41,036 nt of DNA from positions 1-41,036 of the forward strand of contig CALABV010000212.1 in assembly GCA_937886325.1 (NCBI GenBank), given 5' to 3'. This DNA is from an uncultured Geobacter sp. Its GTDB lineage: Bacteria; Desulfobacterota; Desulfuromonadia; Geobacterales; Geobacteraceae. Made by a program: the position numbers and the translations under genes. Shown in pieces: positions 1 to 8,939 of this stretch; within the stretch, counting starts at the first letter, position 1; each line of letters begins with the position of its first letter. The notes beneath the pieces are model-generated. The model made no database searches and was not told where the DNA came from. It worked only from the letters and a program-made list of their open reading frames with translations.

Positions 1-28
1 CCACCACCGCCACCAGCAGCATTTTCAT
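1..28 (-). CDS. 5' end of an exported protein (partial)
   Basis: A strong ribosome binding site (GGAGGT, 6 bases ahead) precedes an ATG at 26-28 on the minus strand. The nine visible codons read MKMLLVAVV, which looks like the start of a signal peptide: a lysine followed by a hydrophobic run. The rest of the gene lies beyond the window. It is in the same direction as the barrel gene upstream of it, about 190 bases away. No function can be assigned. Confidence 0.5.
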
Positions 29-217
29 TGGATACCTCCCATCCTCCCGCTGCTCCAGATGAGAAATCAATCACAGTATATCACCGGCGCCCGGCCGCGC
101 TTCATGCTCTACAATCCATTGTCAACCGACGGCCTGCATGGTACTGAATTGTCCGCCGTGCCGAAGGTAGCGCAGGGGGCGCCGCCGTCCACCCTCTGCC
201 TCCCGGCAGGCGCACTA

Positions 218-811
218 CTAAAATTCGTACCGAAGACCTGCCCTGATATTGCCGTTAAAATATTCGGCTTTCCCATTGTTGTATTCCAGATCCGAGGTAA
301 CAAGAAGACGATACCCAAGGTCCAGGCTGAGTTGTTTTGTGAGTGCGAATCCGACGCCGGCCCCTACCTGCCACGCAAATACCGAGTCGTTAATCGATGC
401 GGTGGAATTGCTGAGTTTTACATTCATGAAACCAAGCCCGCCGCCTATGTATACGGTGACGATGGATTCCGTCGCCAGATCTATCCATGCGTTCGCCATC
501 CCGCCGATTCCGGTTGCATCACCATCACGCGGGAACGTGCTTTCAGGACTGGAAATCGAATCAAGATCACTCTTCTGGTAAATAAACTCTCCCTCGAATC
601 TCATCATTTGCCATCGGTACCCTGCCACTGCATCGAACAGGTATCCGGGATCAAAGGAGGCTTCCAGGGAATCCGAGGAAACATCAGGATTACGTACCGT
701 GGAATCCTGGATGAAATTGACACCTCCGGCCGCTCCGATGTAAAAGCCGTCGGCGAGTGCGGCAGAGGCGGAAGCCAGTACCATCAGCAGAGCCAAACCT
801 ATTCTTTTCAT
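218..811 (-). CDS. Small outer-membrane beta-barrel protein (OMP_b-brl type)
   Basis: This 197-residue protein begins with a clear signal peptide (MKRIGLALLMVLASASAALA, cleavage after ALA). It continues as alternating aromatic/glycine strands (FYIGAAGGVNF, YIGGGLGFMNV, WQVGAGVGFAL, LSLDLGYRLL) and ends in the terminal aromatic residue typical of barrels (GLRYEF). Length and pattern fit an eight-stranded OmpA-like or opacity-type porin of the outer membrane. No peptidoglycan-binding domain is present, so it is a barrel only. The gene stands alone, with a strong GGAGGAGACA ribosome binding site. A sigma-54-like motif lies about 105 bases upstream. The specific ligand or role is not visible. Confidence 0.85.
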   Translation of the reverse strand: MKRIGLALLMVLASASAALADGFYIGAAGGVNFIQDSTVRNPDVSSDSLEASFDPGYLFDAVAGYRWQMMRFEGEFIYQKSDLDSISSPESTFPRDGDATGIGGMANAWIDLATESIVTVYIGGGLGFMNVKLSNSTASINDSVFAWQVGAGVGFALTKQLSLDLGYRLLVTSDLEYNNGKAEYFNGNIRAGLRYEF

Positions 812-915
812 TGTCTCCTCCTCGCTGAAACTATCGAAGTTGTGGTTGACCCGACATATTCATCCGTGCCGAGACGCCACCGCGCACCATTGAATCATGG
901 ATACCCGAACAGGAG

Positions 916-934
916 TATCCCATATTCGTGCCAA
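916..934 (-). promoter_or_regulatory. Sigma-54-like -24/-12 motif upstream of the barrel gene
   Basis: On the minus strand the sequence TTGGCACGAATATGGGATA has a perfect -24 box (TTGGCAC). At the -12 position it has GG instead of the usual GC, at the correct 10-base spacing. Two similar sites occur in this window (19029-19047 and 21747-21765). The imperfect -12 box keeps confidence low. Confidence 0.3.
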
Positions 935-1041
935 AATTCCTCGTGAGGCAAAGCGGAGGTACTGCTTGGAATTGCGCGGTATTTTGCAGGGGCGCCTGTC
1001 CGACCTCACCCCGCAAGGACGAAATATCGACCTCGGGTTGG

Positions 1042-2736
1042 TTATTCGTCCTTTTCTACGGTAGGGGGTCCTTCACCGTATCCTTGGGCGCCCAGTATCT
1101 CGGCGATGCCGATTCGCCGGTCGCATCCTTCCAGGTTTCTCAGGGATCCGTCGGCCTGTACCAGGTCACGCAGCGCACCGTGCATTTCCGCCAGGCTCAG
1201 CGTTACGCCCGCATCCGCAAGACGGTCGTTCAGCTCCGCCAGCATGCGGGCGCCGGCAATGTCGATGTTGGGCGAGGTGGAGAGATCGATGACGACACGT
1301 CGAACCTCGGAGTGCCGTTCCCTGATCAGGCGCTGTATCTCCTCCAGAATGTTCTGAACGTTGAAATACACGAGGGACGCCTCGATGCGCGCCACCAGCA
1401 TGCCCGGAAGCTGCTCCGCTTCGGGGTACCGGGAAATCTCGCCGAAGCGGTCCGTGCCGGGAAAGCGACCGAGAAGCGCCACGTGGGGATGGGATGTCTT
1501 TTTCAGCAGCAGCAGGATGGAAAAGATCGCCGCCAGCAGGATGCCCTTCAATATGCCGAACAGCAGCACGCCGACGACAGCTGCCATGGCGACGTTGAAC
1601 TCCAGCCTGCTGACGCGATAGTAGTGGCGCATCTCCTTGAGGCGGATCAGATCCTTGACCGCCATCAGGACGACCGCGGCGAGGACGGGCTGGGGCAGAT
1701 TGCTCATCAGGCCGGTGAGAAACATCAGTACGACCCCGACGGCGCAGGAAGCGAAGACAAGTGCCAGCGGCGTCCGGGCGCCGGCCTTCTCGTTGACCGC
1801 TGACTGGGACATGCCGCCCGCCAGCGGATAGCCGCTCGCCACACCGGCCGCGAAGTTGGCTGCTCCGAGGGCCAGGAGCTCCTGGTTGGGGTCCACGGGA
1901 TAGCGGTGTTTGAGGCCGAAGGTGCGTGCCACGGAAATGCTCTCGATGTAGGAAAGGAAGAAGCAGGCAAGGGCAAGCCCCAGCAGGCCGTCGGTGTCCC
2001 TGAGCCTGACATCCGGCCAGCCGGGCAGGGGGAGCCCGGTCGGAATCGAACCGACTGTTGTGACGCCCATTACTTCAAGGGGGGCCAGGTACATGACCAC
2101 GATGGACAGAACAACCACGCCGAGCGCCACCGGTCGGCCCGGCAGGAACCGTTCTCCGAGGACCAGCAGGGCGAGGCAGCCGAGACCGACGCCGAGAGAC
2201 GGCAGGTTTACGTCTCCGAGATGCCGCACCAAGTCGATGATGCGGGTAAAAAAATCGCTGCCGCCGCTGCTTATGCCGAACAGCTTGGGCAGCTGGGTGG
2301 TAGCGATGACCAGCCCCGCACCTACCTTGAATCCGCTGAGGATGGTCCCGGATACGAAGCTTACGATGCCGCCCAGCTTTACCAGCCAGGCAATCACGCT
2401 GATTACTCCGGCCAGGATGGCCGCGAACATGGCCAGCTGCCACTGGTGGGACGCGTCACCGGCAGCCATGGCGCCGATGGCCGACCCGATGAGGATGGAG
2501 ATGGCCGAAGTTGGACCCACCGCAACCTGTCTAGAGGTGCCGAAAATCGCGTAGGCAATCCCGCCGGCCAGATAGCAGTAGAGGCCGGCCTGCGACGGCA
2601 GTCCGGCCAGCGAGGCGTACGCCAGCGATACCGGAACGGCATAGGCGGCCAGGGTGATCCCCGCCACAAGATCCGGCCGCAGCCAGGGCCGCTCATACCC
2701 GGGCAGCCAGCGAAGAATCGGGAGCGCCGGGGTCAC
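1042..2736 (-). CDS. SulP-family anion permease with C-terminal STAS domain
   Basis: The 564-residue product has the SulP architecture. A short N-terminal segment (LPILRWLPGYERPWLRPDLVAG) leads into about 10-12 hydrophobic helices, including the family signature around AYAVPVSLAYASLAGLPSQAGLY. A cytoplasmic STAS domain follows (about residues 440-545; IDLSTSPNIDIAGARMLAELN). The family moves sulfate, bicarbonate, oxalate or other anions across the inner membrane; the substrate cannot be read from sequence. Length is normal. The start used is a GTG at 2734-2736; only a weak AAGG-like site precedes it and no in-frame ATG exists nearby, so the exact start is uncertain. It lies about 110 bases downstream of the antiporter gene and may be co-transcribed with it. 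Confidence 0.93.
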   Translation of the reverse strand: MTPALPILRWLPGYERPWLRPDLVAGITLAAYAVPVSLAYASLAGLPSQAGLYCYLAGGIAYAIFGTSRQVAVGPTSAISILIGSAIGAMAAGDASHQWQLAMFAAILAGVISVIAWLVKLGGIVSFVSGTILSGFKVGAGLVIATTQLPKLFGISSGGSDFFTRIIDLVRHLGDVNLPSLGVGLGCLALLVLGERFLPGRPVALGVVVLSIVVMYLAPLEVMGVTTVGSIPTGLPLPGWPDVRLRDTDGLLGLALACFFLSYIESISVARTFGLKHRYPVDPNQELLALGAANFAAGVASGYPLAGGMSQSAVNEKAGARTPLALVFASCAVGVVLMFLTGLMSNLPQPVLAAVVLMAVKDLIRLKEMRHYYRVSRLEFNVAMAAVVGVLLFGILKGILLAAIFSILLLLKKTSHPHVALLGRFPGTDRFGEISRYPEAEQLPGMLVARIEASLVYFNVQNILEEIQRLIRERHSEVRRVVIDLSTSPNIDIAGARMLAELNDRLADAGVTLSLAEMHGALRDLVQADGSLRNLEGCDRRIGIAEILGAQGYGEGPPTVEKDE

Positions 2737-2844
2737 CTTTCCAAGGAAACTTTGTAGCGCAGGCTTGATGGTAATGACGTCCCTCCATTTTCGCCGGCGG
2801 GATCGCCCGAGCCGACGCTTTTTCCGGATTGAACCCGGCCGTCC

Positions 2845-4128
2845 TTATCTGGGGTGACGACCCCTCAGGATACTGGGCCGTTCGCGCAGTTCGGGCAGCT
2901 CCATGAGTTCGGGAAGCGGGCCCGTTGCCTTTGCGAGACGTCGTGAATACCAGAAAGACAGGGGCTTGGCGGATACGCCGTGGCACAGCGCGCTGAGCAG
3001 GATGGTCCAGGTTGCCGCGGCGACGAGCAGATCTATCGGCTTGCCCGCATCCTTGAAAGTCATGAAGGCGATCAGGGTAAAGACCACGGAGGCAAGGCCC
3101 CTCGGCCCGAACCAGCCCATGAGGGCGACCGTGTCCCTGCGCAGGCCGGTTCCCCGCATGGCCAGCGCCATCGGAATCATCCGGATTGCGGTGAGGCTGA
3201 GGATAGCATACGTGATGGGCCGCCAGTCGCTGGTATACTGGATCGCCTTCGGCACTGCTATCGCCCCGAAGATGGTCCAGATCACCAGGGAAAGCACGGT
3301 GCCCGTATTCTCGGTGAACTCCGTCGGTTCGCCGAAGCGGTTGCGTGTTGCCGCGCTGAAGATGATGCCTCCGGAAAAGGCGGCAATAAACCCGTTTCCG
3401 TGCACCATCAGGGAACCGAAGTAGGCGGTGAGCGCCAGACCGAGCACGGCAACCTGTTCCGAGGTTTCCGCTGTCCAGCCGTGATCCACGGCCTTTGTCA
3501 AAAACCATCCCCCGGCTATGCCGACCACCGCACCCACAAGCAGTGCCATGGCGACCTCCAGCAGGGCGGACGAAAGCCAGTTGCCGTGGGAGTGGGTTTC
3601 CACCGCCGTGGCAAAGGCGATGAAGAGCATGACGAAGGGTGCGGCAATACCGTCATTCAGACCGCTCTCCACATTCAAGGCGCGGCGGATGCGGACCGGC
3701 ATTTTCGGGTCGTTGAAGATCGGAAGGCCGAGGGCGGCGTCGGTGGGCGCCAGGATTGCGCCCAGCAGTGCGGCGAAGGCCGGCCCCTCCCAAGGGAAAA
3801 AACCCAGGAAACAGGCGGCGCCGAACAGCATGGTAAGCGGCATGCCTATGCCGAGCAGTCGGGCTATAAGAGTGGGATCTCTGCGGACCTGCCGCAGGTC
3901 AAGCGTCGATGCGTCGGCAAACAGCAGCAGGGCAAGCGTAACCTCGGTGAGGGTCTTCATGCCTTCGGTCCGCGGAGAGATCTGAAGGAGGTTCACGCCG
4001 CCGGGACCCAGCAGGTACCCGGCGACCACGAAAATCATGGGCATCGTCACGGACCACCGCCCCAACTTCACCGCCAGGGCTCCGTACACGAATATCAGAA
4101 TTGCCGCAATGCCTACTCCGAAGAACAT
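2845..4128 (-). CDS. CPA1-type Na+(K+)/H+ antiporter
   Basis: The 427-residue protein is almost entirely transmembrane, with about 12 helices. It carries antiporter-type signatures: a helix with GAILAPTDAALGLPIFNDP, then NVESGLNDGIAAPFVMLF, where the paired N-D motif is the usual ion-binding site of CPA1 exchangers, and GWFGPRGLASVVFTL near the C-terminus. It should exchange protons for Na+ or K+ at the inner membrane and so control pH and ion balance. I chose the ATG at 4126-4128 because a GGGGG ribosome binding site sits 7 bases ahead; a GTG nine codons upstream is possible. Neighbours are a SulP transporter downstream and the RND efflux operon upstream. Confidence 0.92.
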   Translation of the reverse strand: MFFGVGIAAILIFVYGALAVKLGRWSVTMPMIFVVAGYLLGPGGVNLLQISPRTEGMKTLTEVTLALLLFADASTLDLRQVRRDPTLIARLLGIGMPLTMLFGAACFLGFFPWEGPAFAALLGAILAPTDAALGLPIFNDPKMPVRIRRALNVESGLNDGIAAPFVMLFIAFATAVETHSHGNWLSSALLEVAMALLVGAVVGIAGGWFLTKAVDHGWTAETSEQVAVLGLALTAYFGSLMVHGNGFIAAFSGGIIFSAATRNRFGEPTEFTENTGTVLSLVIWTIFGAIAVPKAIQYTSDWRPITYAILSLTAIRMIPMALAMRGTGLRRDTVALMGWFGPRGLASVVFTLIAFMTFKDAGKPIDLLVAAATWTILLSALCHGVSAKPLSFWYSRRLAKATGPLPELMELPELRERPSILRGRHPR

Positions 4129-4274
4129 TACATACCCCCTGCCGGCGGTTGACACGAACCCCTTGCCACCGCGCGCGATGGGAAGAAACCATCCGCTCGT
4201 TTACCTGCTGCACGGCTGAAGCGGCACGATATTTACCGCTGATCCCCGCTATACGTTCACCCACCGTGCGGCTT

Positions 4275-5738
4275 TCATGGCGTCTGCCGGTCGGCCGAAG
4301 CGGAAGGGCCCGCCATGACGGGCGCCTCCCCGGTTGTCAACCTGTCCGCTCCCTCCACCCATCCGCCGCCCATGGACTTATAGATGTTCACGATGGCCAG
4401 GAACAGGTTTCCCCTGGTCTGTGTCTGGGAGAGTTGGGCGTTGAACAGGCTGCGCTCGGCGTCGAGCACCTCGATATAGCTGGTGTAGCCGTTCTCGTAC
4501 CGAAGCCGTGCGGTGCGGGCGTAGTTGCCCAGGGATTCCACCTGCTGTGTCTGGGTCTCCAGCTGCTCCATGGTGCTCTTGCGGTCGATCAGGGCATCGT
4601 TTACGTCCCGGAAGGCGTTCTGAATCGTCTGCTGATAGGTGATCAGGAGCTGCTGCCGGTAGGCTTCGGCGGTCTTTACCTGTCCGTAGATGGAGCCCCC
4701 CCTGAAAATAGGGGCAGCGACCTGTGCGGCATAGCTCCAGGTTTGCGCCGGCCCCATGAACAGGCGGGAAATGTCGACGCTCGACCAGCCGAACAGCCCG
4801 GTCAGGGAGATGCTGGGAAAGTACTGGGCCCTGGCCACCCCGATCTGCGCATTCGCCGAGATCAGGTTCTGTTCCGCCTGGCGGATGTCCGGCCGCCGTT
4901 CGATGAGGTCGGACGGAAGCCCGGCCGGGACCAGGGGAAGAGCGAGTTCCTCGATGGTCCTGCCTCGGGGGATGGGCCCGGGGTTGCGGCCGAGGAGGAC
5001 ACTCAACGCATTTTCCTGCTGGGCGATGGACTTCCGCAGGACCGGTATCGTGGCAAGGGCTTCTTCGTACTGCGACTTGACCTGGCTCAGCTCCAGCTCT
5101 GAGACGATACCGCCGGTGAAGCGGAGCTTGAAGATGGCATAGGACTCTTCACGGCTCTTGACGGTCGCCTGCGCGATCTCCAGCTGCCGGTCCAGGTCGC
5201 GGAGATTGATGTAACCCGTGGAAATGGAGGTGACCAGCGAGAGAATGACCCCTCTCCTGGCCTCTTCCGAACTCAGAATCTCGGCGCGGGCCGATTCCTT
5301 GGCGCGGCGCAGCTTGCCCCACAGGTCAATCTCCCAGCTTGCCGAGAACAGGACCTGGTAGGCGTCCGCCGGGTTCATGACGGTGGCGGACCAGGGCGCG
5401 GCCCCCTTTTCGCTGGCACGCTCCCTGCCGAAGCCGGCGTCGGCCCCGATCTGCGGGAGCAGGGCCGCACGGGTGGTGATGTACTGGCCCACGAATTGCT
5501 CGATGCGGGCCGCGGCTATCTTCACGTCCTTGTTCTCAGCCAGGCCGGTGCGGATGAGATCGTTCAGGACCGGGTCGCTGAACTGTTCCCACCACGGCGT
5601 ATTCACAAGGTCGTGCGTCTCCTGCTCCTGGAAGCGCCATTGCTGGGGAGTGTCGGCCGTCGGGCGCCGGTAGTCCGGGCCGACCATGCAGCCGGCGACG
5701 AACAGGACGAGCAGTGGGAGAATGATTGTTCCGCGCAT
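4275..5738 (-). CDS. RND efflux outer-membrane factor (OprM/NodT family lipoprotein)
   Basis: This 487-residue protein has a lipoprotein signal ending in a lipobox (LLVLFVAGC) followed by MVGPDYRRP, the usual start of OprM/NodT-type channel proteins. Two repeated outer-membrane efflux domains follow, rich in long heptad helices (about residues 60-250 and 280-460). Typical phrases include ERRPDIRQAEQNLISANAQIGVARA and ENGYTSYIEVLDAER. It forms the trimeric outer-membrane exit duct for a tripartite pump. The ATG lies 3 bases beyond the end of the pump gene, so it is the third gene of the adaptor-pump-channel operon. Confidence 0.95.
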   Translation of the reverse strand: MRGTIILPLLVLFVAGCMVGPDYRRPTADTPQQWRFQEQETHDLVNTPWWEQFSDPVLNDLIRTGLAENKDVKIAAARIEQFVGQYITTRAALLPQIGADAGFGRERASEKGAAPWSATVMNPADAYQVLFSASWEIDLWGKLRRAKESARAEILSSEEARRGVILSLVTSISTGYINLRDLDRQLEIAQATVKSREESYAIFKLRFTGGIVSELELSQVKSQYEEALATIPVLRKSIAQQENALSVLLGRNPGPIPRGRTIEELALPLVPAGLPSDLIERRPDIRQAEQNLISANAQIGVARAQYFPSISLTGLFGWSSVDISRLFMGPAQTWSYAAQVAAPIFRGGSIYGQVKTAEAYRQQLLITYQQTIQNAFRDVNDALIDRKSTMEQLETQTQQVESLGNYARTARLRYENGYTSYIEVLDAERSLFNAQLSQTQTRGNLFLAIVNIYKSMGGGWVEGADRLTTGEAPVMAGPSASADRQTP

Positions 5739-5741
5739 GTT

Positions 5742-8700
5742 CTACCCCTCCTTTCCGTGGCCGGTCGCGGCCGGTGCGGTTCCGCTGTCGTTTCCATCCC
5801 CCCCGGGTGGAGAGTGGGAGCCTTTCCCGCCCCGATGCCCCAGTTTCTCCACCACGTAGAAGGTGACAGGGATCAGGAAGATGGCGATGAAGGATGCCGC
5901 GGTCATGCCGAAGATGACCGTGGTCCCCATGACCTGGCGGGAGATGGCCCCGGCCCCGCTGGCGATGGCCAGCGGCACGCAGCCGAGGATAAAGGCGAAG
6001 GAGGTCATGAGGATCGGCCGCAGCCTGAGCCGTGCGCCCTTGAGGGCCGCGTCCATGATGGTCTCTCCCTTCTCGTACTCCATCTTGGCGAACTCCACGA
6101 TGAGGATGGCGTTCTTGGCCGCCAGGCCGATGAGCATGACCAGGCCTATCTGGGCGTAGATGTTGTTCTCGAAGCTGCGGAACAAAAGGCCGGCAAAGGC
6201 CCCGGCAACCGCGACCGGGGTGCCGAGCAGCACCGAGAAGGGGAGCGACCAGCTCTCGTACTGGGCAGCCAGGATCAGGAAAACGCACAGGAAGGAGAAG
6301 GCGAAGATGGCGACCGGCGATACCCCCTCCATGGCCTTCTTCTCCTGGAACGACATGCCGCTGTAGTCATACCCCATTTCCCGCGGCATGGTCTGGGCGA
6401 ACACCTCCTCCAGGGCCGTCATGGCCTGGGCCGAGCTGAAGCCGGGAGCGGCCGTGGCGTTGATCTGGGCCGAACGGTAGAGGTTGAAGCGCAGGGTGAA
6501 CTCGGGCCCGACGATATTCCGCACCGTAGTCAGGGTCGACAGCGGTACGGTCTGGCCCTCGTTGTTGCGCACGTAGAACTGGCCGATATTTTCGATGTTG
6601 GTCCGGTAATCCCCCTCGGCCTGCAGGAACACCTGCCACTGGCGGCCGAAGCGGTTGAAGTAGTTGATGAAGCCGCTCCCCATGAAGCTCTGCAGGACCT
6701 TGTAGACATCGGAGATATTGACCCCCTGCTTCAGCACCTTGTCGCGATCCACGTCCACGAACAGCTGGGGCACCGTGGGGAGGAAGGTGGTGGTGACCCG
6801 TCCCAGCTCCGGGCGCTTCTGGGCCGCTTCGATGAACTTTTTGGTGTTTTCCGCGAGAAAGGCGATATCCTTTCCGGCCCGGTCCTGGAGGATGAAGGTG
6901 ACTCCGCCCGAGGTGCCGACCCCCATGATCGCCGGCGGCGGAAAGGCGAAGCCCATGGCGCCGGGGATGCCGGCCATCTTCTTCGAGATCGACGCCTTGA
7001 TGGCCTCGTACTGCTCCTCGGGCTTTTTGCGCTTGCCCCACTCCTCCAGGGTGATGAAGAAGAAGGCGCTGTAAGAGTTCTGCACCTGGCTGAGCATGTT
7101 GTAGCCGATGATGGACGAGCAGTACTTCACCCCGGGCGTCTTGGTGATGATCTCCTCGGCCTGGCGGGCGACCTCCCCTGTCCGCTGCAGCGAGGCGGCG
7201 TTGGGGAGCTGGATACCGGCGAAGATGAACCCCTGGTCTTCGTCCGGCAGGAAGCTGCTGGGGATGCTCTTGCCGGTGAATCCCGCCAGCACCGTGATGC
7301 CGGCGAGGAGCAGCAGGCTGATCAGGCTTTTGCGGATAGCCATGGAGCATCCGCTGATGTAGCCGTCCGTGGCCCGGCCGAAGATCCGGTTGAACCAGTC
7401 GTAGAATTTCTGCAGCGGACCGGAGCCCCTGACCTTCGGTTTCAGCAGCAGTGCGCACAGTGCAGGCGAGAGGGAGAGTGCGTTGAAGGCCGAGAAGATG
7501 ACCGATATGGCGATGGTCACGGCGAACTGCTGGTAGAGCTGGCCGGTGATGCCCGGGATGAAGGCGGTGGGGACGAACACGGCCGACAGGATGATCGCAA
7601 TGGCTATGACCGGACCGGAGACTTCCTCCATGGCCTTGAAAGATGCTTCCTTCGGGCTCAACCCTTTCTCGATGTGGTGCTCCACCGCCTCGACGACGAC
7701 AATCGCATCGTCAACCACCAGGCCGATGGCGAGCACAAGGCCGAACAGGGAGAGGGTGTTGATGGAGAAGCCCAGCATGGGGAAGACGATGAAGGTGCCG
7801 ACCAGCGACACCGGTACCGCCAGCAGCGGGATCAGGGTGGCCCGCCACCCCTGGAGGAAGATGAACACCACCAGCACCACCAGGAACAGGGCCTCGAAGA
7901 AGGTCTGCTGGATTTCCTTCATACCCTCGGTGACCGCCAGCGTGGTGTCCAGCGCCACCGTGTAGTCCAGGTCCGGCGGGAACCGCTGCTTCAGCTCCTC
8001 CATCAGCTTCTTGGTACCGTTGGCGGCGTCCAGGGCGTTGGTGCCGGGCATCTGGTAGAGGGCGATGAGGGCGCACGGCTTGCCGTTCAGCCGCCCCTCC
8101 AGGTTGTAGGTCTGGGCGCCCAGTTCGATGCGGGCCACGTCTTTCACCCGGACGATGGAGCCGTCCGGGTTGGCGCGCAGTACGATGGCGCCGAACTCCT
8201 CCTCGGTCTGCAGACGGCCCTGGGCCCGCACGGTGTAGGTGAATTCCTGTCCCTTGGGAATCGGCGGACCCCCTACCTGACCCGCCGGGTTCACGGTGTT
8301 CTGGGCATTGACCGCGTTCATGATCTCGGGAATGGTGATGTTCAGCGAAGCGAGCTGGTCCGGCTTGACCCAGATGCGCATGGCGTACTGGCCCGCGCCG
8401 AACACCGTGACGCTGGCGATCCCCTTGATGCGGGTCATCTGGTCATTGATGTTGATGTATGCGTAGTTGGCCAGGAAGATGTTGTCGTAGGTCCCTTTAG
8501 GGGAATAGAGGGCGAACATGATGAGCGGCGACGAGGTGGACTTCTGCACCGTGACACCGTAGTTTCGCACATCCGACGGCAGCTGCGACTCGGCCTGCCC
8601 CTGCCGCATCTGGGCCAGCAGCTGGTCGGTGCTTGCGTCGGTCTTCAGGTCGAAGTAGTTGTAGAGGGTCATGGACCCGTTGTTGGCGTTTATGGAGTAC

Positions 8701-8933
8701 ATGTAGTCCAGGTTGTCCACCCCGGACATCTGCTGCTCTATGGGGGTGGCTACCGACTGCTCCAGGGTGAGGGCGTCGGCGCCGGTGTAGGTGGCGTTCA
8801 CCTGGATCGCCGGGGGCACGATGTTGGGGAACTGGGCAACCGGAAGACGCGACATGGCCACCAGGCCGCCGATGACCATGAGGATGGAGATGACCATGGC
8901 CACGATGGGACGGTTGATGAAGAATTTTGACAT
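5742..8933 (-). CDS. RND multidrug efflux pump, HAE1 family (AcrB-like)
   Basis: The 1063-residue length is typical of hydrophobe/amphiphile efflux RND pumps. The start MSKFFINRPIVAMVISILMVIGG is the classical first helix. The two large periplasmic loops, the duplicated 12-helix layout and the TM4 proton-relay pair (GLVVDDAIVVVEAVEHH) are all present. So are PVSLVGTF and, in the second half, GTPVAVAGAFAGLL and LLAAQYESWSLP-type motifs. It is a proton-driven inner-membrane pump exporting drugs, dyes, detergents or fatty-acid-like compounds. It starts 6 bases after the adaptor gene and is followed at once by the channel gene. No local TetR or MarR repressor gene accompanies the operon. The short C-terminal tail is glycine/proline-rich. 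Confidence 0.97.
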   Translation of the reverse strand: MSKFFINRPIVAMVISILMVIGGLVAMSRLPVAQFPNIVPPAIQVNATYTGADALTLEQSVATPIEQQMSGVDNLDYMYSINANNGSMTLYNYFDLKTDASTDQLLAQMRQGQAESQLPSDVRNYGVTVQKSTSSPLIMFALYSPKGTYDNIFLANYAYININDQMTRIKGIASVTVFGAGQYAMRIWVKPDQLASLNITIPEIMNAVNAQNTVNPAGQVGGPPIPKGQEFTYTVRAQGRLQTEEEFGAIVLRANPDGSIVRVKDVARIELGAQTYNLEGRLNGKPCALIALYQMPGTNALDAANGTKKLMEELKQRFPPDLDYTVALDTTLAVTEGMKEIQQTFFEALFLVVLVVFIFLQGWRATLIPLLAVPVSLVGTFIVFPMLGFSINTLSLFGLVLAIGLVVDDAIVVVEAVEHHIEKGLSPKEASFKAMEEVSGPVIAIAIILSAVFVPTAFIPGITGQLYQQFAVTIAISVIFSAFNALSLSPALCALLLKPKVRGSGPLQKFYDWFNRIFGRATDGYISGCSMAIRKSLISLLLLAGITVLAGFTGKSIPSSFLPDEDQGFIFAGIQLPNAASLQRTGEVARQAEEIITKTPGVKYCSSIIGYNMLSQVQNSYSAFFFITLEEWGKRKKPEEQYEAIKASISKKMAGIPGAMGFAFPPPAIMGVGTSGGVTFILQDRAGKDIAFLAENTKKFIEAAQKRPELGRVTTTFLPTVPQLFVDVDRDKVLKQGVNISDVYKVLQSFMGSGFINYFNRFGRQWQVFLQAEGDYRTNIENIGQFYVRNNEGQTVPLSTLTTVRNIVGPEFTLRFNLYRSAQINATAAPGFSSAQAMTALEEVFAQTMPREMGYDYSGMSFQEKKAMEGVSPVAIFAFSFLCVFLILAAQYESWSLPFSVLLGTPVAVAGAFAGLLFRSFENNIYAQIGLVMLIGLAAKNAILIVEFAKMEYEKGETIMDAALKGARLRLRPILMTSFAFILGCVPLAIASGAGAISRQVMGTTVIFGMTAASFIAIFLIPVTFYVVEKLGHRGGKGSHSPPGGDGNDSGTAPAATGHGKEG

Positions 8934-8939
8934 GGCGGC

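Noticed and set aside
5496..8930. A plus-strand open frame of 1144 codons
   Set aside because: It is the antisense of the RND pump, is rich in Gly, His, Asp and Glu with no fold-like pattern, and results from high third-position GC on the opposite strand.
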